Positions 1 to 11,721 of a DNA stretch of 64,000 bases are shown here, piece after piece (within the stretch, counting starts at the first letter, position 1; each line of letters opens with the position of its first letter). Source of the DNA: Dryomyza anilis (lineage: Eukaryota; Arthropoda; Insecta; Diptera; Dryomyzidae). Below the pieces are notes generated by a model that was given only the letters and a program-made list of their open reading frames with translations, did no database searches and was not told the DNA's origin. The position numbers and the translations under genes were made by a program. Where the stretch lies: assembly GCA_951804985.1 (NCBI GenBank), contig OX638131.1, positions 5,308,630 through 5,372,629 of the forward strand. Reading direction: 5' to 3'.

Positions 1-1010
1 AAAATTCATTTTATCACTAAAAATTCAATTTTTCATTAAAAATTCAATTTTTCACTATAAATTAAATTTTTCACTAAAAATTCAATTTTTCATTAAAAAT
101 TCAATTTTTCACTAAAAATTCAATTTTTCACTAAAAATTCAATTTTTCACAAAAATTAAATTTTTCACAAAAATTTAATTTTTCACAAAAATTTAATTTT
201 TCACTAAAAATTCAAATTTTCACTAAAAATTAAATTTTTCACTATAAATTAAATTTTTCACTAAAAATTAAATTTTTCATTAAAAATTAAATTTTTTAAT
301 ATTTTCACTAAATTTTTTCACTAAAATTCGATTTTTCACTAAAAATTCAATTTTTCACTAAAAATTCAATTTTTCACTAAAAATTCAATTTTTCATTAAA
401 AATTCAATTTTTCATTAAAAATTCAATTTTTCACTAAAAATTAAAATTTTCATTAAAAATTCAATTTTTCACTTATTTAATAAAAATTCGATTTCTCACT
501 AAATTCGATTTTTCACTAAAAATTCAATTTTTCATTAAAAATTCCAAATATCTCTAAAAAATTAAATTTTACACTAAAAATTCAAATTTTCTTTAAAAAT
601 GCAAATTTTCACTAAAAATGAAAATGTTCATTAAAATTTACACTATAAATTTAATTTTGCAGTTAAAATTTAATTGTTTATTATATATATAATTTTTCAT
701 TATAAATTTAATATTTCATTAAATATTAAATTTTTCATTATAAATTCAATTTTTCAGTGACAAATTGAATTTTTCACTAAAAATTCAATTTTTTTACTTA
801 AAATTTAATTTTAATTAAAATTTAATTTTAATTAAAAATTAAATATTTCACAAAAAAATCCATTATTCTCTAAGAATTAATCTTTTTTTACTGAAAATTC
901 AATTTGTATTAAAAATTGTACTAAAAAAAATCAATTTTTTTTTTTACTGAAAATTAAACTTAAATTTTTCATTGCAATTTTGGTTTATCACAAAAATTTC
1001 TAATTTTTTT
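1..1010. repeat. 19-bp AT minisatellite array (CACT orientation)
   Basis: Tandem copies of a roughly 19-bp unit, AATTTTTCACTAAAAATTC on the plus strand, are near-perfect from 1 to about 560 and decay to recognisable fragments by about 1010. The unit has palindromic AATTTTT/AAAAATT arms around a CACT centre. The array runs off the left edge of the window. The same unit recurs at 42.4 kb in this orientation and at 51.4-57.9 kb in the opposite orientation. Every frame has frequent stops, so it is non-coding. Confidence 0.95.
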
Positions 1011-1079
1011 TATTATGGTCGATTCGTATTTTTTTTTTTTCATTTCATATTGTTTTGTTTAAAATTATTTCCAAAATGT

Positions 1080-2180
1080 TGTAAATGAGCCGTACAATGT
1101 GATTTCGGCATTTCAAAATTAATGATATTATTGAGGTTGCCCCCAAAACAAACACTCAGCAGACAATGCGACGTCCTGCGCCTTTGGCGGAATTCTGCGA
1201 ATTGCGCCAACACCACCCGCTGACAGTGGAGCGCTATTTAAATTGATCGCTTGACGTTTGTCCCACTGTCACAGTGTCGCGCCGCATGCGGTCACGTGGG
1301 TGCCGCGCGGCGCAGGTAATGCGTGGAAATTGTTAAGACATTAAGGCCAATTTGTCCACTGCATGAATTGAGAGAAAAGCATATTTTAGCAAATAAACAA
1401 GAGGACACAAAACCATTTAAATGCATGAGAAATGGCGCATGTGTCAAGTGATTTTATGATTGCGCCGGTGCACTGGTCACAACGACTACAAATAAATCGG
1501 AAATGCTAAATCACAAAAATGGTTGCAAGATAATTTTTGTATTTTTTTTATATTTTGTACTAAAAGCCATTTGTAAGAACCGTCCGAACATATTTTGTCA
1601 CGCCAACAACATGACAGCGACAAACAGAAGATATCTTCTTGTTTTGGTACTCTTTATTTGACACATCGGGGAGCCAAAGACTGTCTTAAAAGTTTTTATT
1701 GGATCTGCTAGTATTTAAAAAAAAGTATTGTCAAAACACCCTGTACCGCGCGCACTTATCCAGCGCAATAAAACCATGGGGTTCATTTCGAATTTGAACA
1801 ATTGACAACACTTTCATAATAGAGCCCCCACACAGACACACAGTCGCACTGGGCGGCCGCCAATTAAGTGACAATTTGTCTATTGTTCGGAGCCAAATGT
1901 CAAATAAGGCATTTTCCACTTAACGTTTGAAAACGCGCAGACATGAAGGCGGACGAACGAACGAACGGCCCCATGTTGTAGACAGCTATCAATGAGTCAA
2001 AACTTTCAATAGCCTATCGTCACGATTTTCAATTTTGAAGAGTTTCGACAATCAACAACAGTGACAACAACACACCTTAAAAGCAGAAAGCAGATAACGT
2101 GGGTTAAAAGTCTAAAAAAAAACAAACACTAACTACGCCGTCAGACAAAATGACGTTGAAGTGACGTCGCGACAATTTGA
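1080..2180. other. GC-richer single-copy island, no gene seen
   Basis: This stretch is clearly less AT-rich than its surroundings, with several GCGC and CACGTG-like motifs near 1170-1310 and many TGACA/TGTCA pentamers. Only short reading frames are present. A roughly 45-codon plus-strand frame ends in TGA near 1247 but has no good start, splice context or recognisable motif. It may be regulatory DNA or an intron of an unseen gene. Confidence 0.4.
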
Positions 2181-3065
2181 ATTTAGGCAATACAGTATTG
2201 CATAATGCATATAGTTACTTTTTTTAAATATATTTTTTTATTATTTACGTAATTTATAATGATTAGGCATAAGACCCAGTAAATCAGGATAGGCCAGATG
2301 AGAAATTTTGAAGTAGGGACATTTTGATTTGTTGGTGTATTACGAATTTTGAAAGGTCTAAGCCGACTAGAAATACTTTATAGAGATGTGATAAGAAATC
2401 AAAATGTAACGTGATATACTTTTAATCTGTTTCAGAGTTGTGAAAGTGTTTACGAATCATAAAAATGACTAAAACGTGTTATGGTGATTTCAGTATCTTT
2501 TCCTTTCCTTTCATTTCAGTATCCATAACCACGACCGAAAACTTCAAAATGTTTAACTCTTTGAAATAACGGTGGATTTGGAATCTTAAATATGTGAATC
2601 TAAATGGGTGTCCTTTTGTCACGTCCAGAACCAAATAAATACATTTATTATCATTTTAAACTAACAACATTTTTTAAAGAGTTGAATCCTCTGTTTCTAA
2701 AGCAGAATTTCCTCGGCATTTTCACAAATGTAAACTTCGATTTTCTAGAAATTCTAAACAAATTTTGACAGCCAATTTAAATCTGTTCCGTCCGGAACTT
2801 TGAGTAGCAAAAGAGTAAAACCACAGTATATAAAATAACAAAAAAATATTTTTTTCTCAAAAATAAAAAAAGAAATTAAAAAAAAAAAACTTAAAACATT
2901 AGGAAAATTTAATCGTATATCACTTTTTATTTCGTAATAATGATTTTTAATATTGTCAGATGTAAAATATTTTTTAACAAAAATGCGTAGTACAAATTTC
3001 CATAAAAAACGTCCGGAATTATAGTGTGATTTGTTACGAAATAACTATAAACGTTAGGAACAAAG
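2181..3065. other. AT-rich intergenic DNA
   Basis: No reading frame, RNA gene or clear tandem repeat is visible. Short GTCCGGAA-containing fragments (near 2785 and 3010) recur elsewhere in the window (near 6470 and 6605), so part of this is probably old transposon debris. Confidence 0.4.
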
Positions 3066-4302
3066 TGTATATCGAGGGCTTATATTCAATACAGTCTATC
3101 TACAAAAACACAGTTTTTCAGGACAGCCAAAAAACTGATTAAATCGCAAACCATGAAAGTGGCGATCAATTTTTCTTCTACAATATTAAATACAAATTGT
3201 CTTTAATTGATACAATTAAAAAAATTCAGCAATTTCGCGATATTTGTCGTGCTATGGTAGATAGAGATTTTTGCTATTCAAATGTGATAAATGTCTATGA
3301 AAAAACGAGCAGATAGAGCATATTGCACAATATTGTAGTGGAGATAGATCAGAAAATATTCTTGGAATCAGAGATTTGTTATTTTTTTATATCTTGGTGT
3401 TACCTGAAGAAAATTTAGCGACTAATTTTTGTTTTGTCATCATCTGTTCAAGAGGTAAATGATGGTTAAAGGGGTTAATATTCCGTAATCTAACCCGACA
3501 TTTTTTAAAGATTAAAATAACAAAAAAACTTGTTAACTGTGTATCGCTATTTAAAAATCATGAATGTTATCCTAAATATTTAAACTAATATCCTATTTCG
3601 GAGACAATGGATGTATTGACCTCTTAAATATCATTCGAATCCTTAACATATCTGGAAACTTTCTTTAAAAATAGCACTAAACATCTTGGCTGGAAATACC
3701 ATAAAGGTAATGGTACAAGCTATATTTCCTCAGTACAGACTAAATTCAAATTTCGTCTTTTAAGGCTTCATATTAGAACAGGAAAAATCTTTGAAAAGTT
3801 AGTTTTCGTATACGAAAAATTCTTCTTAGTAGCTGCTATGCCTTCTATGATATTGTATGTCCATAGAGAAAATGTGACGTCATCCTTCGTCAACCGATTT
3901 CACAGTTTTAACATATTTTTTTATATCCTTTTTCATACAAATTGAGTCGATTCTTTGTGAGTTAGGATGGACTAGACCCACGGATGGACAGGACGAAATT
4001 GACTCATAAAATTACGCTTAAGATGAATATATATGCTACTCCATACTTGGAACGCTTATTTATAGTCATTATAAACCTTTAAGCAAAATTTGTGTGTAGA
4101 TAGACACTATTGCATTCATAAAAAAATCATTCATGTAGATAGACAAATTATTAAAATGAAAATATAACAGTAATAGAAATATTGTTTTGGTTCTAAATTA
4201 ATGTCATAGATGCAGGGGTGATCAATGAAGATTTCTGCATCAAAAACTCATTTTCGTCAAAATTGTAGATAGGCAGTATTGAATATAAGCCCTCGATATA
4301 CA
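3066..4302. mobile_element. Non-autonomous DNA transposon with ~40-bp terminal inverted repeats
   Basis: The segment 3066-3106 is repeated in inverted orientation at 4262-4302, with one or two mismatches. The termini read TGTATATCGAGGGCTTATAT and its complement. Inside lie further copies of a GTAGATAGAC-like motif, near 3250, 3308, 4096 and 4134, in addition to the TIRs. This resembles subterminal transposase-binding repeats. No transposase frame remains. If the true end is CGAGGG, the flanks would give an ATAT duplication; otherwise no target duplication is clear. The superfamily is not assigned. Confidence 0.75.
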
Positions 4303-4369
4303 AAAATAATTCAAATTATTTCAGCTTTATTTCTAAATAATTCAAAAAATAATTTGTATGGAATAAGTA

Positions 4370-5257
4370 CACACAGAAAAATCCTCTTTTGGCATGAGAT
4401 TAATTGAACCAATGTTTCAGTGTTGCAACCGAAATACATTTGTTGTAACCTCATGTCATTAAATTGAACGTACCATTTTTTTACTCTAATCGAAATGTTA
4501 GTCCGCGCAACTGAACGTTCGGTTGTCGTAAGCTCATGATTGCATTTTTCATTCTGCCAAAATTTGTCGTTTGTGCATTTGTTATGGCAACTGAGTACGT
4601 TATTGTATCAATAAAATAAATGACAAACGGCAACCGGTTGCCTTTTTCTTGCCAACAATTATGGATACATGCAAAAATAAATAAACGTCAAAAATGTTCA
4701 CAAGTCACAGACAATAGGAAATTCATTAATTAAGTAAAACTGCGAAAAAATATAGGAATATTAAGAAAATAATGAATTAATTCAATAAAAATTGCTGTTT
4801 AGCAAGTGTAATATAATAAAAATATAAAAATATGTGACCGTATGTGGCAATATGAATAGTTTTGATTTTTGTATAATTATGGTGAAATAAAATAATAAAT
4901 GTGTCTTTTCATACTATTTTTATTTTTCAGGTAACAGGAACTAGTAGAAATTGTGTGCGTGACATATTTACGCATCTGTAATACATAAAAAACTTTACAT
5001 AAATTAGTTTTATATATATAAAAAACTTTCTTGAAATAAAAGTTCGATTAGAGGTTTCGGCATGCTTGCTGAATTGAACCTGATGCTTGCTGACTAGGAG
5101 GTTGCCGCAACCTCATGCCTGCTGAATACGAGGTTGTAACAACCTTATGCTTGCTGACTAGTAGGTTGCCACAATCTCCTAGTCAGCAAGTTTCCACTAC
5201 CGAATTATTCGGTAGGGCAATTTAGTTGGTTGCCGCAACAAATCAGGTGTCTGTGTG
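4370..5257. mobile_element. MITE-like element with CACACAGA termini and TA target duplication
   Basis: The left end CACACAGA and right end TCTGTGTG are inverted, and both are flanked by TA (4368-4369 and 5258-5259), as expected of a Tc1/mariner-type insertion. The interior is non-coding. Near the right end it carries imperfect tandem copies of a GCTTGCTGACTAGGAGGTTG-like unit (5060-5190). A 12-bp perfect stem pairs 5150-5161 with 5179-5190. The termini resemble those of the CACAGAAAA MITE family in this window, but the interior differs. Confidence 0.6.
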
Positions 5258-6599
5258 TATTTTTAGAAAATGAAAAAAAAAATTAGTTCTGTCCGAAATT
5301 TTTCTGTAATTTATTATGAAAAAGTAACATTTTAGAAACAATGTGTAAATTTAAAAAAAAAACACATTATCTCAGATATTTTTCAAAATAATTAAAAATA
5401 AAAATAATTTGAATGCCAAATTCGTTGCTTTTTTGAACTTTCCATATGATCCTCGACATACACTATCGATTTGTACACGATGCAAAAAAAAGGGCTCTCC
5501 CAAACATAATTTTGCAGGCATTACATATATCTTTGGAGCTTTATGCAAACAAAAGTATTATTTCATTGCCAAACATTATTATAATAAGAGCCAAACATAT
5601 TTTTGTTTTCATCCAAACATATTTATGTTCAGAATGAATAATTTTCGGCGTTATTGCAAACATATATATGTTTGAATGTGAAAAACATTTTATTTACATG
5701 TAAACATATATATGTTTACATTTAATTTTAATGTAAAAATAGTAAATTTAGTGCTAATATCTTCTTTACACAATATTGTATTTTCCCTATTTTTTAATTA
5801 ATTTTTTTATTTATATATAATTATAATTATAAACTTAAACTTTTATTTTATATTTATTACACATATTTTATTTATACCTAATAATTTTATTTCCATCTAT
5901 TGTTCCTATTTTGATTTCAGTACTTTACGGATGAATTGGAAATTTCACAAACAGCCACTATCTGGTATTAATAGTAACTGGCGGTACTTAAACAAATTCT
6001 TCCACCAAATAGAACTTTTGAACTAAATGAAAAGTATTAATGTGAGTGTTACTGAGCGCTAAAAGTAGGCAGCGCTGTTATTTAATTGTGCTATCGTAAT
6101 GTCAAACATACATATAATCAAAATAATGCTTTTATTTTTAAATTCGTTGTCACCCAGTAACAATACCGAATAACCAAATACATATAATTCAAAGTACCTT
6201 TTATTAAATTGCGGAAATATCAAACATACATATATTAATATCTGATGAAAAAATGTATATTTCTACAGAAATATTAATATAGTAAATTCAAATCCGAGAT
6301 TAAAGCAATTTATGTTTAAATATCGTATAATAATATTTAAATCTGAACAACATAATAATACAATTCAATTATAATGTAATTAGATATTGCTCCCAATATT
6401 TATATGGTGATTTCGAATTACGTTATAATTACATTCAAGCATATTCAAACAAATCTTTTCTATTCGTGTACCGTCCGGATCGAACACTATTTAATTTATT
6501 TCTATTGATCTACAATATATAATTAAATACTACTAGCACAAAAAAATCAAGTAAATTCTATAATGTTTCTTCGAGATATTAAAGTTTTAAAAGTACCAA
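5258..6599. other. AT-rich repeat debris, no gene
   Basis: This holds a cluster of CCAAACATAT-like repeats and short palindromes of the AAACATATATATGTTT type (5500-5720). A stretch near 6340-6480, ending CAAACAAATCTTTTCTAT, is related to 11580-11710 and is therefore a dispersed repeat. The short open frames at 5409-5675 are compositional. Confidence 0.5.
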
Positions 6600-7080
6600 T
6601 GTACAATCCGGAACCCCAGGAAATGCCCATATGTATGTATTAACGGGTAGTTGTACTGAATTTCGATTTTTATAAGTTATCACAACTTATTTTTATAAAT
6701 TTTATCATAAAGTAAAATGGGTTTTTTTAAAAATGTTTTCTTCGGTCGATAAATTAAAATCATTTCGTATATTTTAGTGCTATATAAGATATATTTACAA
6801 AAGCAGATGGATCACAGTTCACAATTGGCCGATTAGGACCTTTTTAAGTATTTGAACTTTTTCAATACCCGCTATATCTAAATCGTGATATACCGGGTGA
6901 TCTAAAATCGGTGTTTAATTTATCTAGCTCTTCAGATTTTCCCGTATATATAATATTCCCCAAAATTCACTTTCTGCTCAAAAATATTTCGAGGCATCGA
7001 TATTCTATATAATCATACGATAGCGTTTTCGCTAAAACTGCGAAAAACGTTAAATTGTAATCCATCCTAGGTTACACCAG
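6600..7080. repeat. Degenerate copy of the dispersed repeat seen at 14.6 and 19.1 kb
   Basis: A block near 6640-6690 (GGGTAGTTGTACTGAATTTC and following) matches the interior of the repeats at 14.77 kb and, inverted, 19.57 kb. Further similarity (ACAATTGGCCGATTAGGACC) fades toward 7080. It is an old diverged copy without identifiable termini. Confidence 0.45.
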
Positions 7081-7270
7081 TACAAATGCTTAGTGATTTA
7101 ATTTGAACTCTTTACAAAGACGGAGGTTTTTTATTATATTTCTTGGTTAATTATATTTTAGTAATTAAATTTGACTTCATTTGATAGTATGCAGAATGTA
7201 GCAATTAGGAGATTACAGAATCAACTAAGAGAGGTGTAGAATCAACTATTGTGATAACCTTTTGTTGATA

Positions 7271-7850
7271 AACGGAAAAAATATCATCTTCATATTGATG
7301 AATTTCGTTTTTCAAAATATGATCAATATTATAGAAGAACGATTCATAATATTGATAACTACAAAACATCAATGTTATGAATTCATTATCAATTTGATGA
7401 ATGACCGAAAAAGTGTTCTTCAATATGATGAATTGTATGTGAGGAATATGTTTCATCATATTAATGAACAAATAAATAAAATATAACATTTATGTACATC
7501 ATATTGAAGAACGCTGTTTATCAAACCGAATTTCAATACAAATATTAATTTTCCGTTCATTTTTTGATATACTTCTCTTGTATGACATGCATAAATTAGT
7601 AAAATGTTTTGTAATATATTTATTTATAGTAAGAATTATTTTTAACAATTTTTTCGAAAGAAATTTTTTTTCACACAATATAAAAAAATTCGGTGAATAT
7701 ATTTTTAAATATATATTTTTTTTAAATTTATTATTTTTAGAGGTTTTTTTTTAAATATTATTTTTAAGGAAAGATTTTTTTTTTTCGAAAAACGATTTTT
7801 TTTTTTGAAAAATTAGTAATTTTTTATTTCAATTGGGTAATTTATTTAAA
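7271..7850. mobile_element. Truncated copy of the CACAG MITE family
   Basis: The block contains the family's signature: alternating TTCATATTGATGAA, TTCTTCAATATGATGAA-like and ATTCATAATATTGATAACTA segments. It is followed by T-rich tracts punctuated with TTTCGAA. Neither terminus is intact. The overlapping short reading frames on both strands (7205-7489) come from this repeat. Confidence 0.6.
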
Positions 7851-8059
7851 ACAAAATCTATTCGTATTCTTATTATGTTAATTTAAATATGTTCTATATG
7901 ACATTTGTTTTCTAAGACCTTGCCTTGAGAATATTAGATAAGAAATGGTTAAAATCGAAATTTATTCATATTTATTTGAAAAGTATTGAGGCGATTAAAA
8001 ACATACTACAAATTACATAATTTTGTATGTATATTATATTGCAATTAGATTTACTAAAT

Positions 8060-9535
8060 TCATATTAATCCATTGCAATCCTCAACAAACCATTTACATT
8101 CCTCGGTATTTTCCCGGTAGTTGGGCCGATCTCTTGTATATGCCTCATGTTCACCCTCTTCATTTATTGCCTGAGAACTTCCTGCACAAAGATACGTCCT
8201 CGAATCCATATTCCGCATAATCACACGATCACCTTCGAACGTTATATGCCAGTTTACACCGTCACCGTACTTATTATTGGTTTGAACATTAAATTTAAAT
8301 CCGGCTGATTTCAATTCTTGATCATCAACATTAACGCGAACAATACGCGAATCGATTTTATTATGGAATACATATGAATTGTTGTTGCTATAATAATTAG
8401 CTTTAAACACGTGATGGGCGTTTCTCGGAATTGCATGGGCACACAAATAATGTGAAGTTATGCATTCCTGCAGATAAATTTTTGAGTCATTGTTAAGTTT
8501 TTGATAAAAACATACATCGCCTCCAAGCAATGTTTTCAAACTAACGGATTTAGCCGTATTCTCTGCTGGAATTTCTACTGCCATTTCTGACGAATTCTCT
8601 GCCAAATAGTCTTCGTACTCTTCTCCCGATTCCGTCACTACCTGATTCATTGGCGGATGATCTACCGGATTCTTTACCGTTTTCTCTACTGAATTATCAA
8701 GTTGGGCAGTATCGACCAAGTAGTCAACGGAATCCTCTACGGAATTCACTACTTGATTCATTGGCGGATGATCTACCGGATCCTCTACCGTTTTCTCTAC
8801 TGAATTATCAAGTTCGGCAGTATCGACCAGATGCAATCTGATTTCTCGCAGTCGATCCTCGAACTTCTTTTGGTGAATCGTGTCGAATTCAGCATTATTA
8901 TTTAACGCCATCATTGCATCCATGTTTTGAGCAGGATTCAAGGATATTATGCTCAACGTCTCTATAAGATCCTCCATTGGCAACATCCAGCGCACATTTT
9001 CGACCATTCTAGTAATTGTGCGGTTCGAAAGAGTTAAATTGCTACGGTAGAGCACATCGAACAAATCTTGCACCATTGCGTTATCTTTGCAATTCTTCAG
9101 AAACACTGCTGATTCCAAGATCACGGCGCCCTTCTCGATTATAATGACGGCCAGTTGATTACGATTTTCCTCCAAAAGTTGGCTCAGTTCTAGATTAGAA
9201 TCACTAATGTTAGCATTTATGAGTGCTTCCAGTTCGTTGTACAATGGAACAGAATACATCAGATTTTCGAAGTGCCGCACTTCGCCCATAGCATTATAGA
9301 GTCCAATCATAAAATCAGCCTTAAAGCGCTGATTTTTGCTTAAATGCGCAAAATTCAAAATATTATCGAAATTATCAACGTTTTTGTCATAGATATCTAC
9401 AATAATTTCTTGTAATTGTCGTGATGAACTAGCATCGCCTGGGGTCTGTGCCGCAACACAATCTCCGTGTGATGAAATTATAGGCAGCAACAGAAGAAGC
9501 GCCAATATTGGCGAGTAACTTGACTTGTGAAACAT
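8060..9535 (-). CDS. Secreted two-domain protein, divergent family member (491 aa)
   Basis: This is a single uninterrupted frame of 491 codons. Residues 1-29 are a signal peptide (basic start, then a Leu/Ile-rich core). An N-terminal helical domain (about 38-235) carries the shared motifs INANISDSNLE, IIIEKG, NCKDNAMVQDLF and RWMLPMEDL. A long linker (about 236-332) contains a duplicated 27-residue block (237-263 and 274-300; 111-bp period). The C-terminal domain (about 333-491) has the six conserved cysteines, ending TYLCAGSS and EECKWFVEDC. Sequons include N109-I-S and N166-L-T. The start is supported by a TATA box 59 nt upstream. It is the most diverged member and stands about 33 kb from the rest. 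The family function is unknown to me; secretion is inferred. The C-domain is tentatively beta-trefoil-like. Confidence 0.9.
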   Translation of the reverse strand: MFHKSSYSPILALLLLLPIISSHGDCVAAQTPGDASSSRQLQEIIVDIYDKNVDNFDNILNFAHLSKNQRFKADFMIGLYNAMGEVRHFENLMYSVPLYNELEALINANISDSNLELSQLLEENRNQLAVIIIEKGAVILESAVFLKNCKDNAMVQDLFDVLYRSNLTLSNRTITRMVENVRWMLPMEDLIETLSIISLNPAQNMDAMMALNNNAEFDTIHQKKFEDRLREIRLHLVDTAELDNSVEKTVEDPVDHPPMNQVVNSVEDSVDYLVDTAQLDNSVEKTVKNPVDHPPMNQVVTESGEEYEDYLAENSSEMAVEIPAENTAKSVSLKTLLGGDVCFYQKLNNDSKIYLQECITSHYLCAHAIPRNAHHVFKANYYSNNNSYVFHNKIDSRIVRVNVDDQELKSAGFKFNVQTNNKYGDGVNWHITFEGDRVIMRNMDSRTYLCAGSSQAINEEGEHEAYTRDRPNYRENTEECKWFVEDCNGLI

Positions 9536-9584
9536 GTTCCAATATGAAAACTAATTTAAACTGTTTTCATTATTCGAATTCACA

Positions 9585-9640
9585 GGCTTTTATACTAATT
9601 CTAGTTCGGTTTTAATCTCATTTCTTTGATTAAATTTGAC
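9585..9640 (-). promoter_or_regulatory. Promoter of the 491-aa gene: GTCAAATTTAATC box and TATA box
   Basis: On the minus strand GTCAAATTTAATC begins at 9640, is followed by an AAAGAAATGAGATTAAA tract, and TATAAAAGCC begins 46 nt downstream at 9594. The ATG lies 59 nt after the TATA box. The same order and spacing occur at the other family genes. Confidence 0.8.
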
Positions 9641-10100
9641 ATAACTTGATGACCTCCACTAACTAGAAATTAAGAGATAATCAAGGCTATGCGAAAATGA
9701 AAGCGTTTCCGTTTTTAAGCTGAAACATAAATTCGAAAATCGTTATGATTTTGGGGTTTAAAGCGATATTAATAATGAAATCTAGAATCTAGAAATAATC
9801 AGAGTGATAATTGGCGAACAGTTTTTTTTAATGGAAAGGTGTCTAAATTAAAAAAAAAATAAAGGCATCTACTAAAATTATAAATCTCCGAACTGTCAAC
9901 CGTTTTCAACTCGTTATTCATATTTCATAATAAATGCCACATAATGATACGAGCATGGTTATCAGTATCACAAATAGATTTGTTTGTGAAAAAATCAATA
10001 TTATTTATAATCATGTCGTTGTTCAGCGCAATTAATTATTTAATTAATCGTAATTTAATGAATGAATAAATCTCAATAATTTCAAGGGTCAACTAGATCA

Positions 10101-10120
10101 GATAACCTTTTATTGATATT
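10101..10120. promoter_or_regulatory. Copy of the GATAACC...TTGATAT flank element
   Basis: GATAACCTTTTATTGATATT matches the element found at 44343, 49362 and 51242, with extended similarity to the left (CAACTAGATCAGATAACC). It lies 566 bp upstream of the 491-aa gene. In this family the element sits a few hundred bases 3' of one gene and 5' of the next, so it may be a regulatory site or a relic of a lost tandem copy. It contains a WGATAR-type core; no binding is shown. Confidence 0.4.
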
Positions 10121-10184
10121 GTTCAGTATACGTCAAAGTGAGAGATTTTGAGGTAATTTCTTAGTATCGATAATGTTAATACGA

Positions 10185-11033
10185 CACAGAAAAAAAAATA
10201 TACATCATATTGATGAATTCCGTTCTTTAAACCATGATACATTGTATTGAAGAACCGTTCATAATATTAATGACTAACGACAAATGATATATATGCGATC
10301 GTAAATATGATGAACGCTTGGTAACTGTCGAAATAGTGTTCTTCAAAATGATAAAATTTATGTGAAGAATACGTTTCATCATATTAATGAACAAAAATAT
10401 AAAATACAAGATATATGTATTTCACATGGAAGTATATTGTTTATTAAACCAAATTTCATTTGAAATATTTTATTTTCGCTCATTTTTGCCATACTTCTCA
10501 GTTCTCAAGTAGTTCTTGCATGTTATTTCTTGTTAATGCTTGCTCGACATACATAAATTAGTAAAATGTTTTCTAATATATTTATTATAATTACAACTTT
10601 TTATTAATAAAAAGTTATATATATATAAAAAATATATATTGAAAAAAAAATGTTCGAAAAAATTTTTTTTTTCGAACAATTTTTTTCGAACAAATTATTT
10701 TTCGAAAAAAAAAATTTTTTTGAAAAAAATATTATTTTTTGACAAATTTTTTTTGTCCGAATTTTTTTTGGTTTCGATAAATTATTTTTTTACGGTTCTT
10801 TTTTAAATAAAATTTTTAAAACACTTTTTTTTTCGAATTATTTTATAATTTTTTTTTTTTTTTGAAAAAATATTATGAACAAATTCATCAATATGACAAT
10901 TCAAATTCATTGTATTGAATATTTTGTTCATATATATAATGAATACATTCATTAATATGTCATTTAATGAACGGTGGTATTAATATGATGAATGTGGCAG
11001 TTGGTGAAAAAATTCATAATATTTTTTTCTGTG
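10185..11033. mobile_element. CACAG MITE family, near-complete copy
   Basis: The left terminus is CACAGAAAAAAAA and the right terminus is TTTTTTTCTGTG, followed by TA. The interior has the family layout: ATCATATTGATGAATTCCGT, a GAACGCTTGGTAACTGTCGA block, a T-rich region broken by TTCGAA, then ACATTCATTAATATGTCATT and GAACGGTGGTATTAATATGA. The left flank reads GA rather than TA, so the target duplication is imperfect. It is non-coding. Confidence 0.75.
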
Positions 11034-11721
11034 TACAATAAGGGGAAACCACCTTGTAGTTCACAAAATATTAATAAAAAAATAAACGCAATGCTGATAA
11101 CAATTAAACATTATATGTGTTATCTCTGGTCAAACAAACATTTAATAGCTAAAATATTTAAAGACTCCTGTGGAAGAAACGGGTAAGTACATTCTTTGAA
11201 AAATCGTGTTATCTGCACAAATTAAGTAGGGGAAAGGTCCGTAGTTGAGACATAGTTTTGCATTTTGCCTATAACATTTTATATACAAACAATTTAGTAT
11301 ATTTACAAATACCATTTTAAAGTTTAATTAATGGGATATCTTTTATGGAAGAAACTTTTGGTCATGCGAAATTTAAATAAGCAGTAGCCGTGATACAGCT
11401 AATTATCAGTGATCATGACTAGTTCATGGAACTGGTCAATTTAAGAAATTATTCACTGATCAGCATCAGTAAATTGCCAAGAAATAGTATATTCAAATGC
11501 AATTAAAATTGTATGTTTGTATTGTAACATATTTATGATAAGTTTGACAGATTCTGCTGGGGAATATATAAAATGTTTACACATAATAATATGCTATTAC
11601 AATCTGAACAATAATTTAATTACACTTCATTCGTAATACATGAGTGGTGATTTCGTATTAGTATTTAATAACATTCAAACATATTCAAACAAATATTTTC
11701 TATCCGTGTAGTAGAAATCAC
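11034..11721. other. AT-rich intergenic DNA with repeat debris
   Basis: There is no gene. The segment 11580-11710 is related to 6340-6480 (TCTGAACAA, GGTGATTTCG and AACATATTCAAACAAAT in the same order), so it is a dispersed repeat end that abuts the decamer array. Confidence 0.45.

Noticed and set aside
1090..1247. Short open plus-strand segment ending LTVERYLN
   Set aside because: It is about 45 codons in a GC-richer patch, with no ATG at a sensible position, no splice acceptor and no recognisable motif.
7205..7489. Overlapping 94- and 74-codon frames on both strands
   Set aside because: They are both inside a CACAG MITE copy; equivalent frames are broken in other copies.
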